Source: Vibrio sp. Y2-5 (GTDB lineage Bacteria > Pseudomonadota > Gammaproteobacteria > Enterobacterales > Vibrionaceae). Taken from it: 64,000 bases of DNA. The translations under genes were made by a program, and so were the position numbers. The DNA is taken from NCBI RefSeq assembly GCF_014596725.1, contig NZ_JACVEG010000014.1, forward strand, positions 313 through 64,312, written 5' to 3'. The notes beneath the pieces are model-generated. The model had not been told where the DNA came from. It saw nothing but the letters and a program-made list of their open reading frames with translations, and made no database searches. This document shows, one piece after another, positions 35,723-44,316 of this stretch (the stretch's first letter is position 1; every line of letters starts with the position of its first letter).

Positions 35723-36973
35723 TTAGCCTTCTAAATACGCTTTCTTCACTTCTTCAGCAATCACTGCAATGCCTTTTTGCATTGCTTCATCATCCTGAAC
35801 GTAGTTCATGCGTAGACATTGATGAGCGTGAGCCCAATCTTCCTTCTGACCAATAAAGAAATACTCACCCGGAACAATCAGAACACCGCGATCTTTCAGG
35901 CGTTTGTATAGCTCCATGGTAGTGATTGGCAGTTCATCAAACCACAGCCAAAGGAAAATGGCGCCTTCAGGTTTATGAATTCGGAATCGCTTATCATCGA
36001 TAGCTTGCTGCAGAAGTTCGACTGCACGCTGAGATTTTTGTTTGTAGAAAGGTCTAATGACCTCTTCACTCAGACGCAATAAGTCGTTTTTTTCAATGAT
36101 GCGGTGTGCCAAAGCTGGACCGATACTGCCTGGTGCTAAGCTAATGATGCCGTTCATGTTGCTTAGAGCTTCAGTGACTTGTTCATTGGCAATTACGATA
36201 CCGCAGCGTACGCCCGGTAGACCGAGTTTTGACAAGCTCATGCAAAGAATGGTGTTTTCATTCCAGAATGGTTCCACATCTTCAAAAATGATGTTTGGAA
36301 ACGGCACGCCATAAGCGTTATCCACAAGTAGTGGAATATTGTTCTCACGTGCCAATTGGTCGAGTTTGTGAATCTCTTCTTCGGTTAATACGTTACCTGT
36401 TGGGTTCGTTGGGCGAGAGGCGCAGATTGCTGCCACCGAATCATCAATTTTTAGCTGCTCGAAATCCACATGGTATTTGAACAAACCGTTATCGAGTAAC
36501 TCAATTTCTGGGTGGTATGAAACGAAAATATCTTCGTCAATACCAGCATCACCGTAACCAATGTATTCCGGTGCCAGAGGCAATAAAATCTTCTTAAATC
36601 TGCCGTCTGGCTGTTTACCGGCAAACAGGTTGAACAGATAGAAGAAACCACTTTGACTGCCGTTGGTTAAGCTGATGTTCTTTTCTGAAATGTCCCAGCC
36701 ATAGGTATCACGCAGCAGTTTTGCTAACGCGCTGATAAAAACATCTTTACCTTGAGGGCCATCGTAGTTGGTCATTCCAGCCAGTAAAGAGCCATCGGCC
36801 AGCATTTCTTCGGTTGTCAGTCGGAAATAATCGAGCATTTCAGGAATGGCGGCTGGGTTACCTCCACCAAGCATGATGGCACCCGGTGTGCGTAAACCAT
36901 CATTCAAATCATCCATTAATTGGGTTATTCCAGAATATCGATTAAATTTCTCGCCAAAAGTTGAAAACTGCAT
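35723..36973 (-). CDS. avtA: Valine-pyruvate aminotransferase
   Basis: AvtA is a PLP enzyme that transfers the amino group between alanine and 2-ketoisovalerate to make valine. The 416-residue protein aligns from memory with E. coli AvtA along its whole length: GGGNPAAIPEM (about 38), NYDGPQGK (about 70), LTNGSQSGFFYLFNLFAG (about 103), ASRPTNPTGNVLT (about 186), and the PLP lysine in CMSLSKLGLPGVRCGI (about 248). AGGT lies about 8 bases before the ATG. Notable because ilvE is missing from the ilv operon in this window (see findings). Confidence 0.93.
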   Translation of the reverse strand: MQFSTFGEKFNRYSGITQLMDDLNDGLRTPGAIMLGGGNPAAIPEMLDYFRLTTEEMLADGSLLAGMTNYDGPQGKDVFISALAKLLRDTYGWDISEKNISLTNGSQSGFFYLFNLFAGKQPDGRFKKILLPLAPEYIGYGDAGIDEDIFVSYHPEIELLDNGLFKYHVDFEQLKIDDSVAAICASRPTNPTGNVLTEEEIHKLDQLARENNIPLLVDNAYGVPFPNIIFEDVEPFWNENTILCMSLSKLGLPGVRCGIVIANEQVTEALSNMNGIISLAPGSIGPALAHRIIEKNDLLRLSEEVIRPFYKQKSQRAVELLQQAIDDKRFRIHKPEGAIFLWLWFDELPITTMELYKRLKDRGVLIVPGEYFFIGQKEDWAHAHQCLRMNYVQDDEAMQKGIAVIAEEVKKAYLEG

Positions 36974-37097
36974 TACTGACTACCTGGTGGTTATGTTTAT
37001 TTGAGGATTTTCGGCGGATAGATTCTCAGCCGTTTAGAATAGTTCCTGAACATACCGTAATGCTTTTGTGAGGCAAAGCACTATTTCTTACGATGTA

Positions 37098-37137
37098 AAA
37101 AAAGCGGCGCAACTCGGAGGAGTCAGGCCGCTTTTTC
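37098..37137 (-). terminator. Terminator after glyS
   Basis: AAAAAGCGGC...GCCGCTTTTT stem (37098-37136) with an inner ACT/AGT pairing; T-runs on both strands make it usable in both directions. It ends glyQS, upstream of the avtA start. Confidence 0.85.
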
Positions 37138-37182
37138 AAGCTTTAGTGCGATAAGCTCAGTGTTTTAAACTGAGCGACTCGA

Positions 37183-39264
37183 TTACTTTTGCAGTAATGA
37201 GATATCCGCAATTTGCAGGAACAAGTTACGTAGGTTGTTAAGCAGTGTTAAGCGGTTTTTCTTCAGCGCTTCATCATCTGCCATTACCATAACGTTATCA
37301 AAGAACGCATCTACTGGCTCACGTAGCGCAGCAAGTTGGCTCAATGCTTGTTGGTAGTTACCCGTTGCAAATGCAGGTTCTAACGCTTCAGTTAGCACTT
37401 CAACGTTTTCAGCCAGAGCTTTCTCTGCATCTTCCTGAAGAAGGGACAGTTCAATCTCAGTTGACAGTTCGCCTTCGAATTTAGCCAGAATGTTACCCAC
37501 ACGTTTGTTTGCTGCTGCCAGTGATTCAGCTGCATCCAATTCACGGAAGTGAGAAACGGCTTTAACACGTTGGTCAAAGTCTGCAGGTTTAGTTGGACGG
37601 CGAGCCAGCACCGCTTGGATGATGTCTACGCTGAAACCTTCATCTTGGTACCATGCACGGAAACGACCTAGCATAAACTCAATCACGTCTTGTTCAACGT
37701 TATCGTTAGTTAGACGGCTACTACCATCTGCTTGGGCAAACAGTGATTTCGCTTTCGCGACAAGGTCTACTAAGTCTAAGTTGTAACCGTATTCGACGAT
37801 GATACGCAGAACACCCAATGATGCGCGGCGTAGTGCAAATGGGTCACTGCCTTTTGGTGCTTGGCCAATACCGAAGATACCCACGATAGTGTCCAGTTTA
37901 TCTGCCATAGCAACGGCTGCAGAAACACCATTGGTTGGTAGGCTGTCACCGGCAAAACGAGGCATGTACTGCTCGTTTAGTGCCACTGCCACTTCTTCTG
38001 CTTCACCGTCGTGGCGCGCGTAGTGCATGCCCATAACACCTTGAGTATCGGTAAACTCGAATACCATTGATGTCATTAGGTCACACTTCGCTAGCAGACC
38101 CGCACGTTTTGACTTCTCAACATCCGCACCGATTTGCTCAGCAATGTAGCCTGCAAGCTCTGTAATACGATCTGTTTTGTCTTTGATGGTGCCCAGTTTT
38201 TGCTGGAAGATTGCCGTTTCTAGCTGAGGAAGACGATCAACCAGTTTGCTCTTCAGGTCAGTGTTGAAGAAGAACTCTGCATCAGCAAGACGTGGACGAA
38301 CTACTTTCTCGTTACCTTCAATAACATGGCGAGGCTCTTTAGACTCGATGTTTGATACGAAGATAAAGTTAGGTAGCAGTTTCTTATCTGCGTCATACAC
38401 TGGGAAGTACTTCTGGTCGCCTTTCATGGTGTAAACCAAAGCTTCTGAAGGTACTTTAAGGAACTTTTCTTCAAACTTAGCCGTAAGCACAACAGGCCAT
38501 TCAACCAGTGAAGTCACTTCTTCTACAAGGTCGTCTTCTAGGTCTGCAACGCCGCCAACTTCTTGTGCTGCTTTTTGAGCATCAGCAATGATGGTGGCTT
38601 TACGAGCATCGTAATCAGCGATGACTTTACCGCGCTCTTCCAGAATCGCCGGGTATTGAGATGCAGAATCGATAGTGAACTCTGCTTCACCCATGAAACG
38701 GTGACCACGGATAGTACGAGAAGAACTTACACCAAGGATTTCACCTTCGATAAGTTCATCACCGAACAGAATGGTTAGCGTTTTAACTGGGCGGATAAAT
38801 TGCGTTTCTTTATCACCCCAACGCATTGGTTTCGCGATAGGCAGGTTAGCCAGTGCTTTTGCCGCGAGTTCAATAACCACAGCTTTTGCTTCTTGGCCTT
38901 TCACTTCTTGTTTGTAAAGCAGCCATTCACCTTGATCTGTCTTCAGGCGATCGGCTTGTTCAACCGTGATGCCATTACCACGAGCCCAGCCTTGAGCTGC
39001 TTTGGTAGGATTACCGTCTGCATCAAAAGCAACCGAAATTGCAGGACCACGTTTTTCAACCACTTTATCCGCTTGGCCTTCAGCAAGGTTAGCGACTTTA
39101 AGAGCCAAACGACGTGGAGTTGCAAACCACTTAATACCGTCATGAGCAAGGTCAGCGGCTTTTAGTTCTGCTTCGAAGTTCGCTGCAAAAGCTTCTGCTA
39201 ATGTACGAAGCTGCGTTGGTGGTAGCTCTTCAGTACCTAATTCAATTAGAAATTCTTTTGCCAT
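37183..39264 (-). CDS. glyS: Glycyl-tRNA synthetase beta subunit
   Basis: GlyS is the tRNA-binding beta chain of the heterotetrameric bacterial glycyl-tRNA synthetase. From the ATG at 39264 (GAGG 8 bases upstream) the protein has 693 residues and starts AKEFLIELGTEELPPTQL, the family N terminus. HGD-like TQFIRPVKTLTILFGDE (about 158), KVPSEALVYTMKGDQKYFPV (about 270) and a C-terminal anticodon-binding DALR-type region are visible. The frame extends 24 codons upstream into glyQ but that extension is not conserved. glyQ ends 1 base upstream. Confidence 0.96.
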   Translation of the reverse strand: MAKEFLIELGTEELPPTQLRTLAEAFAANFEAELKAADLAHDGIKWFATPRRLALKVANLAEGQADKVVEKRGPAISVAFDADGNPTKAAQGWARGNGITVEQADRLKTDQGEWLLYKQEVKGQEAKAVVIELAAKALANLPIAKPMRWGDKETQFIRPVKTLTILFGDELIEGEILGVSSSRTIRGHRFMGEAEFTIDSASQYPAILEERGKVIADYDARKATIIADAQKAAQEVGGVADLEDDLVEEVTSLVEWPVVLTAKFEEKFLKVPSEALVYTMKGDQKYFPVYDADKKLLPNFIFVSNIESKEPRHVIEGNEKVVRPRLADAEFFFNTDLKSKLVDRLPQLETAIFQQKLGTIKDKTDRITELAGYIAEQIGADVEKSKRAGLLAKCDLMTSMVFEFTDTQGVMGMHYARHDGEAEEVAVALNEQYMPRFAGDSLPTNGVSAAVAMADKLDTIVGIFGIGQAPKGSDPFALRRASLGVLRIIVEYGYNLDLVDLVAKAKSLFAQADGSSRLTNDNVEQDVIEFMLGRFRAWYQDEGFSVDIIQAVLARRPTKPADFDQRVKAVSHFRELDAAESLAAANKRVGNILAKFEGELSTEIELSLLQEDAEKALAENVEVLTEALEPAFATGNYQQALSQLAALREPVDAFFDNVMVMADDEALKKNRLTLLNNLRNLFLQIADISLLQK

Positions 39265-39265
39265 C

Positions 39266-40183
39266 TTATTTGTCCTCACCCTTTTTACACATAGGGAAGC
39301 CCAAAGCTTCACGAGATGCGTAGTACGCTTCTGCAACCGATTTCGTTAGGTTACGAATACGTAGGATGTAACGCTGACGTTCCGTTACTGAGATAGCTTT
39401 ACGCGCATCCAGTAGGTTGAACGCGTGACCAGCTTTCAAAATACGTTCGTAAGCTGGTAGCGGAAGAGGCTTTTCAAGCTCAAGCAGGTGTTTACACTCT
39501 TTTTCGCACTGGTCGAAGAAGGTGAATAGGAAATCCACATCTGCGTGTTCGAAGTTGTAAGTGGATTGCTCAACTTCGTTTTGATGGAAAATGTCACCAT
39601 AGGTTACTTTGCCTAGTGGGCCATCTGTCCATACCAAGTCATACACAGAATCCACGCCCTGAATATACATCGCTAGACGTTCGATACCGTAAGTGATCTC
39701 ACCGGTAACAGGCTTACACTCTAGACCACCAACTTGTTGGAAGTAAGTGAACTGAGTCACTTCCATACCGTTTAGCCAAACTTCCCAGCCTAAACCCCAT
39801 GCACCTAGTGTTGGGTTTTCCCAGTTATCTTCCACGAAACGAATATCGTGGACTTGTGGGTCAATACCCAGCGTTTCCAAAGAGCCTAGGTAAAGCTCCT
39901 GAATGTTATCTGGTGACGGTTTAATGATTACCTGGAACTGGTAGTAGTGCTGAAGACGGTTAGGGTTTTCACCGTAACGACCATCAGTTGGACGGCGTGA
40001 AGGTTGAACATACGCTGTAGCGATTGGCTCTGGGCCAAGAGCTCGTAAGCACGTCATTGGGTGAGACGTACCTGCGCCCACTTCCATATCTAATGGTTGA
40101 ACAATGGTACAGCCTTGTTGGGCCCAATAATCCTGCAGCGCGAGGATCATACCCTGAAAGGTTTTGATATCGTATTTTTGCAT
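39266..40183 (-). CDS. glyQ: Glycyl-tRNA synthetase alpha subunit
   Basis: GlyQ is the catalytic class II alpha chain. The 305-residue protein from the ATG at 40183 begins QKYDIKTFQGMILALQDYW and contains GCTIVQPLDMEVGAGTSHPMT (about 24), TDGRYGENPNRLQHYYQFQVI (about 66) and the class II signature region GLEVWLNGME-type (here WEVWLNGMEVTQFTYFQQ, about 133). The upstream in-frame start at 40258 would add 25 unconserved residues. First gene of glyQS. Confidence 0.96.
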   Translation of the reverse strand: MQKYDIKTFQGMILALQDYWAQQGCTIVQPLDMEVGAGTSHPMTCLRALGPEPIATAYVQPSRRPTDGRYGENPNRLQHYYQFQVIIKPSPDNIQELYLGSLETLGIDPQVHDIRFVEDNWENPTLGAWGLGWEVWLNGMEVTQFTYFQQVGGLECKPVTGEITYGIERLAMYIQGVDSVYDLVWTDGPLGKVTYGDIFHQNEVEQSTYNFEHADVDFLFTFFDQCEKECKHLLELEKPLPLPAYERILKAGHAFNLLDARKAISVTERQRYILRIRNLTKSVAEAYYASREALGFPMCKKGEDK

Positions 40184-40380
40184 AGTCAGGTTCGCGCGAT
40201 TCTTCTGTCTGAATTGATAAAAAATAACGATCAAGTATACCCAGTTATTCCCTGACAAAGTAGTGCCAATATTGCTTAATTATTAGCTTAAACTTTCTTT
40301 TGGGAGAGTTTTTGTCGTTTACTCGTCGTTCTTGTTTAAAAAGAGAAAGGCTTAAATAGAGATGTTTGGTTAATTTAAGG

Positions 40381-40409
40381 TTGAGATCAATAGTAATGCT
40401 ATATAGAAT
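40381..40409 (+). promoter_or_regulatory. Predicted promoter of the manganese riboswitch / mneA unit
   Basis: TTGAGA (40381-40386), 17-base spacer, TAGAAT (40404-40409). The start of transcription would fall around 40416, exactly where the riboswitch begins. The preceding 40184-40380 shows only A/T-rich sequence without a recognisable gene. Confidence 0.65.
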
Positions 40410-40414
40410 TCGGC

Positions 40415-40616
40415 CTGTCTTTGGGGAGTAGCTTATCGGGCGCTGTGGCAAACAGTACCGATTCGTTCGTCAACATAATTGGTGCAAAATCACCATGGCG
40501 TCCGAGACTCGAAGCCCTTCGAGTTTAGCAAGACCTTAGACAAACACCGCGAACTTGGGTAGGGCGTGGGGTTTGTCTATGGTTTATATAATAATCCCTA
40601 CCCTAATGAGTAGGTC
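40415..40616 (+). ncRNA. yybP-ykoY manganese riboswitch
   Basis: The leader contains the conserved TTTGGGGAGTAGC core (about 40420-40432) and the second core segment CGTCAACATAA (40468-40478) that together form the Mn2+ pocket of the yybP-ykoY family, with helical segments between them. Farther down, GGGTAGGG (40555-40562) can pair with CCCTACCC (40596-40603), just before the start codon, and could switch translation. It directly precedes a Mn-exporter gene, the standard target of this riboswitch. Confidence 0.9.
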
Positions 40617-41171
40617 GTGAGCGTTTTAGCTATTTCAATTACAACTGTCGCCTTAGCCGAAATTGGTGACAAAACCCAGTTACTATCTCTTCTGTTAGCC
40701 AGCCGTTACCGTAAACCGGTACCAATTATTGCTGCTATTTTCCTTGCAACCGTTGTTAATCACGCATTAGCTGCTTGGTTAGGTGTTGTGGTTGCCGATT
40801 ATTTATCTCCGGAAATCCTTAAATGGGTGGTTGTTGTCAGTTTCTTAGCTATGGCTGGCTGGGTGTTGATTCCAGATAAACTAGATGATGACGAAGAAAT
40901 CTCGAATCGCGGACCTTTTATTGCCAGCTTTATCGCGTTCTTTGTTGCTGAGATTGGTGACAAAACTCAGATTGCGACTTCTATTCTTGGTGCCCAATTT
41001 GCTGATGCATTAACCATGGTGGTTTTGGGTACAACGATTGGTATGCTGCTGGCGAACGTTCCGGTTGTTCTGATTGGCAAATTGTCTGCTGACAAACTTC
41101 CTTTAGGTATCATTCGAAAAGTCACTGCTTTGTTGTTCTTGGCGTTAGCGGCGGGCACGGCTTTCTTATAA
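40617..41171 (+). CDS. mneA: Manganese exporter of the UPF0016/GDT1 (TMEM165) family
   Basis: A 184-residue inner-membrane protein with six hydrophobic helices in two homologous halves. Each half carries the family's cation motif EIGDKTQ: AEIGDKTQLLSLLLASR near residue 15 and AEIGDKTQIATSIL near 111. Members in vibrios export manganese. Start is GTG at 40617; GAGTAGG upstream lies inside the riboswitch's 3' pairing region, consistent with Mn2+-controlled translation. Monocistronic as far as seen. Confidence 0.92.
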   Translation: MSVLAISITTVALAEIGDKTQLLSLLLASRYRKPVPIIAAIFLATVVNHALAAWLGVVVADYLSPEILKWVVVVSFLAMAGWVLIPDKLDDDEEISNRGPFIASFIAFFVAEIGDKTQIATSILGAQFADALTMVVLGTTIGMLLANVPVVLIGKLSADKLPLGIIRKVTALLFLALAAGTAFL

Positions 41172-41178
41172 ATCGCAC

Positions 41179-41245
41179 ATGTCAGTCTGTCATTTTTGGT
41201 TGCAAATATTGTTTAAATAACAACCAATAATGCGCGGGCTGACAT
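41179..41245. repeat. Nested inverted repeat downstream of mneA
   Basis: ATGTCAG (41179-41185) pairs with CTGACAT (41239-41245), and inside it CATTTTTGGTTG (41191-41202) pairs with CAACCAATAATG (41221-41232) with one mismatched pair; the loop is an A/T-rich 18 bases. There is no T-run, so it is not a plain terminator. It could be an mRNA 3' end, a regulator site for the next gene, or a short palindromic element (inference). Confidence 0.5.
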
Positions 41246-41308
41246 ATTTGTGTCACGCTTGTCATGCTAATGTAATAGGCGATGGTTTTCTAAAAAGAGG
41301 GCTCGTTT

Positions 41309-41569
41309 ATGTTGTCACGATACATGGGAATGAGCGTTAAGAGTCAGGCTTATTTGTTTACGTTTGGCTTTGCTTTAACGTTACTTGGAATGTCTTTAAC
41401 GGAAATGTGGTTACCCATGGTTGCTGGTGCAATCATTATGGCGGGTTTAAGCGTTGAGTCTTGGATTCGGGTATCTCACATCATTCCACTGCATAACGAA
41501 ATTCGAGCGTTACAAAAACAAGTCAACAAACTGCAAGCAGAGTTACGCTCTGTAGAAAATCAAGACTAA
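41309..41569 (+). CDS. Small membrane protein with C-terminal coiled coil, function unknown
   Basis: An 86-residue protein I do not recognise. Two hydrophobic helices are visible (about residues 14-32 and 34-50), followed by a charged heptad-like tail (EIRALQKQVNKLQAELRSVE, about 62-81) that looks like a short coiled coil. GAGGG lies 7 bases before the ATG. It stands alone between the mneA 3' region and an unusually long terminator. Probably conserved in vibrios, but no function should be assigned. Confidence 0.75.
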   Translation: MLSRYMGMSVKSQAYLFTFGFALTLLGMSLTEMWLPMVAGAIIMAGLSVESWIRVSHIIPLHNEIRALQKQVNKLQAELRSVENQD

Positions 41570-41572
41570 ACA

Positions 41573-41630
41573 AAAAGGCTGCCACGACATCAATTTATTA
41601 TCCGAAATTGATGCTGTGGCAGCCTTAATT
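41573..41630 (+). terminator. Very long terminator hairpin between the small membrane gene and tusA
   Basis: AAGGCTGCCAC (41575-41585) with GTGGCAGCCTT (41616-41626) and inside it CATCAATTT (41588-41596) with AAATTGATG (41605-41613), separated only by a GA/CT pair: about 20 pairs and an 8-base loop. A-runs and T-rich tails on both sides allow use by the convergent tusA as well. Confidence 0.85.
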
Positions 41631-41646
41631 ATTTCCATTCCCGCTT

Positions 41647-41910
41647 TTATTCCAAACCTTTTTTAATCAGATACTGGTACGGCAATTCGTCTGTTTTTGA
41701 TGACAATAACTGGTGATCCATAAAGCGGCAGAAGCTTGGGATATCCCGTGTTGTTGACGGGTCATCTGCTTTTACCAGCAGCACTTCACCATCCTGCATA
41801 GTACGAATTGTCTTTCTGACCATCATTACAGGCTCAGGGCAGCGTAATCCTTCAGCTTCCAATACTTGGTCGACAATTATGTTATCGACGATCTCTGGGT
41901 TGAAACTCAT
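41647..41910 (-). CDS. tusA: Sulfur carrier protein TusA
   Basis: TusA (SirA) receives persulfide sulfur from IscS and passes it towards 2-thiouridine formation in tRNA. The 87-residue protein has the active cysteine in GLRCPEPVMMVRKTI (Cys24) and the DDPSTTRDIPSFC segment (about 50-62). The ATG at 41910 follows AGGT; the in-frame start at 41931 would add 7 residues with no support. Single gene. Confidence 0.93.
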   Translation of the reverse strand: MSFNPEIVDNIIVDQVLEAEGLRCPEPVMMVRKTIRTMQDGEVLLVKADDPSTTRDIPSFCRFMDHQLLSSKTDELPYQYLIKKGLE

Positions 41911-42044
41911 AGTAAACCTAACAGATGTCACATTTAGGGCGTAGATAATACTGTTGGAGAAAAATTATTCAATAAACTCTTGGCAAATGAAACAATTTGG
42001 TTTAATTTAATTAACAAGTTGGTAACAAGTGAGCTGGAGGTTGT

Positions 42045-42230
42045 ATGTTAACAGCATTAGATAGACTGACCATCTATTCGGTTCTGTGTTTTATCTCATT
42101 TTGCTCATTAGTTATTAAAACACCTGCTGAACCATCTATCATGCCCTTAGTTGGCGTGATTGCTTCAATCAGTGGAATCTGGCTTGAGATGCACTTGTGG
42201 CAAGGCTCATCTGAAGAACAGAAACATTAA
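42045..42230 (+). CDS. Small hydrophobic protein, function unknown
   Basis: A 61-residue protein with two likely membrane helices (about residues 8-25 and 32-50) and a polar tail SSEEQKH. The start is well supported by GGAGG 6 bases before the ATG, and a strong terminator follows. I do not recognise the family. Divergent from tusA and upstream of a LysR regulator gene, from which it is separated by the terminator. Confidence 0.65.
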   Translation: MLTALDRLTIYSVLCFISFCSLVIKTPAEPSIMPLVGVIASISGIWLEMHLWQGSSEEQKH

Positions 42231-42284
42231 TTGTCATACTATGCTCTACGATATTCCGACACTATCCCCAGTTTTCTTGGGCTT

Positions 42285-42312
42285 CCCCGCTGAAAGGCGG
42301 GATTTTTTTTAT
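42285..42312 (+). terminator. Terminator before the LysR gene
   Basis: CCCGC-tgaaag-GCGGG (42286-42301) followed by eight T. It ends the 61-residue gene's transcript. Confidence 0.85.
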
Positions 42313-42356
42313 TTATTGGTTAAACTCAGAGTATCGTTATAAACCAGAGTGTTATT

Positions 42357-43298
42357 GTGGAATTAGAAGATGTTTATCGTCGGGATTTAAACCTACTTAT
42401 TGCTTTGCGAGTTCTGGTGGAAGAGCGCAGTGTAAGTCGTGCTGCCGAACGGCTGAGTTTAAGCCAGTCTGCAATGAGTCGAGTATTAGGACGGTTGCGT
42501 ATCTTATTAGCTGATCCGTTGTTTACCCGCCAAGGGCAAAGCCTTATCCCAACCGAAAGAGCTTTAGCAATTAATTTATCGCTAGGGGAACCTTTAGAAT
42601 CGCTGCGTCAGGTGCTTTCTCCTTTGGATTTTAAGCCAACCTCTTGTGATCATACCTTTACGATTGCAACTACCGACTATGCCATGCAAACCATTTTGCC
42701 ATTTGCTCTGCCTCGAATTTATAAAGAGGCGCCGAATGTCTCCTTTGAGTTTTTGCCTCTTCAGCATGAACGACTGATGGATCAGCTCACTTATGATGGT
42801 GCAGATCTCGCTATTTGCCGTCCTATTCGTTCTATAGAACCGCTGCGACATGAGATTCTGGGAAGAGTGGGGGTGTTATGTTTGTTGTCCAAACAGCATC
42901 CTTTGGCCAATAGCACGATGAGTTTGCAAGATTATCTGCAGTTTCCTCATGCCATGATAGCGATTAGCGATGGAGTCAAAGCACTGATAGAGCAGGCTCT
43001 AGAAGACTGTCCTCCTCGCCATATGGTGTTGCGCGCTTATCACTTAGAAGCCGCATTAGCCATTATTGATATGATGCCTCTGATTATGACGGTTCCAGCA
43101 GATTTAGCTTATCTGGTTGCAGAGCGGTATGACTTAGTTGTTAAGCCATTGCCATTTCAATTCACCCCTTTTGACTACTCAATGATTTGGCATCCGAGGT
43201 GCGAACACTCTCCAGCACAAGAGTGGCTGAGAAGCATTGTTAAAGAGGAGTGTGGAAAGTTGATTGCGAAGCGTGTGGAAGATATGGGGTTAGAGTAA
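42357..43298 (+). CDS. LysR-family transcriptional regulator
   Basis: A 313-residue LysR-type regulator. The N-terminal winged helix-turn-helix covers residues 9-66, with SVSRAAERLSLSQSAMSRVLGRLR (about 24-47) as recognition region and LADPLFTRQG following; the rest is the periplasmic-binding-protein-like effector domain (about 92-300). Start GTG at 42357. The effector is unknown. Its neighbour across a shared terminator is acuI (convergent), so no divergent target is evident; the regulated genes may be elsewhere. Confidence 0.9.
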   Translation: MELEDVYRRDLNLLIALRVLVEERSVSRAAERLSLSQSAMSRVLGRLRILLADPLFTRQGQSLIPTERALAINLSLGEPLESLRQVLSPLDFKPTSCDHTFTIATTDYAMQTILPFALPRIYKEAPNVSFEFLPLQHERLMDQLTYDGADLAICRPIRSIEPLRHEILGRVGVLCLLSKQHPLANSTMSLQDYLQFPHAMIAISDGVKALIEQALEDCPPRHMVLRAYHLEAALAIIDMMPLIMTVPADLAYLVAERYDLVVKPLPFQFTPFDYSMIWHPRCEHSPAQEWLRSIVKEECGKLIAKRVEDMGLE

Positions 43299-43330
43299 AA
43301 AGATAAGGCTCCGGAGAGCCTTATCTTTCA
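43297..43330 (+). terminator. Bidirectional terminator between the LysR gene and acuI
   Basis: A perfect 13-bp stem AAAGATAAGGCTC-cgga-GAGCCTTATCTTT (43299-43328), directly after the LysR stop and just before the acuI stop on the other strand. Confidence 0.85.
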
Positions 43331-43335
43331 AACGT

Positions 43336-44316
43336 TTATAGTTTAATCACAACACGGCCAGTGACTTGACCATTAGTGATGTTTTCAGCGTATTCTGGTG
43401 CTTGATCAAGCGTAATTTCTGTACACGCTTGTTCGAAGTAACTTGCTGGTAGTAACTCAGCCAATTTTTCCCATGCAGCGATACGTTTTTCTAATGGGCA
43501 GCTTACTGAATCAACGCCTTGCAGACGTACATTACGTAGAATAAATGGCATCACTGTGGTTGGAAGGTCAAAGCCACCCGCAAGTCCACATGCAGCAACA
43601 GCACTGTTGTAATCCATTTGCGCTAACACTTTCGCTAAAACTTTACTGCCAACAGTATCAACGGCACCCGCCCAAACTTGCTTCTCTAGTGGGCGTGCTG
43701 GTTCTTCAAACTCATTGCGGTCGATAATTTGGCTAGCGCCTAATTTCTCAAGCAATGGACCGTTAGTTTCAACACGACCTGTAACAGCAGCAACTTTATA
43801 GCCCAATTGTGCCAGTAGAGTGACAGCAACAGAGCCAACACCACCGCTTGCACCAGTCACCAAAATTGGTCCGCTTTCTGGTTTTACTCCAGCATCAACG
43901 AGAGCTTGAACACACAACATTGCAGTGAAGCCAGCAGTACCAATCATCATGGCTTGTTTTGCTGAAAAACCTTGAGGAAGAGGAACTAACCAATCTGCTT
44001 TAAGGCGAGCTTTTTCTGCCATGCCGCCCCAGTGATTCTCTCCCACACCCCAGCCAGTCAGAACAACAGCATCGCCTTCTTTATAGCGAGAGTCTTCAGA
44101 GCTGATGACTTTACCCGCGAGATCAATACCCGGAACCATAGGGAAGTTGCGGATAATTTTTCCTTTACCTGTAATGGCAAGGCCATCTTTATAGTTCAGT
44201 GAAGAGTAATCAACAGCAACAAGCACTTCACCTTCCGGAAGTTGTGATTCATCAAGCTGTTCAATAGTCGCAATTGTTTGTTTTTCTTCTTGGTTTAGAG
44301 TCAGAGCTTGAAACAT
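43336..44316 (-). CDS. acuI: NADPH-dependent acrylyl-CoA reductase-like MDR oxidoreductase
   Basis: A 326-residue zinc-free medium-chain reductase of the YhdH/AcuI group, which reduces acryloyl-CoA to propionyl-CoA with NADPH. Visible are SSLNYKDGLAITGKG (about 42-56), PGIDLAGKV (about 64), and the nucleotide fold VTGASGGVGSVAVTLLAQLGY (about 152-172). Start at 44316 (GGAG 9 bases upstream) rather than 44331. In marine bacteria this enzyme detoxifies acrylate from dimethylsulfoniopropionate; whether that applies here is inference. Confidence 0.87.
   Translation of the reverse strand: MFQALTLNQEEKQTIATIEQLDESQLPEGEVLVAVDYSSLNYKDGLAITGKGKIIRNFPMVPGIDLAGKVISSEDSRYKEGDAVVLTGWGVGENHWGGMAEKARLKADWLVPLPQGFSAKQAMMIGTAGFTAMLCVQALVDAGVKPESGPILVTGASGGVGSVAVTLLAQLGYKVAAVTGRVETNGPLLEKLGASQIIDRNEFEEPARPLEKQVWAGAVDTVGSKVLAKVLAQMDYNSAVAACGLAGGFDLPTTVMPFILRNVRLQGVDSVSCPLEKRIAAWEKLAELLPASYFEQACTEITLDQAPEYAENITNGQVTGRVVIKL

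Noticed and set aside
40245..40451. Leftward 68-codon open frame upstream of glyQ
   Set aside because: It overlaps the mneA promoter and riboswitch core; composition is not protein-like.
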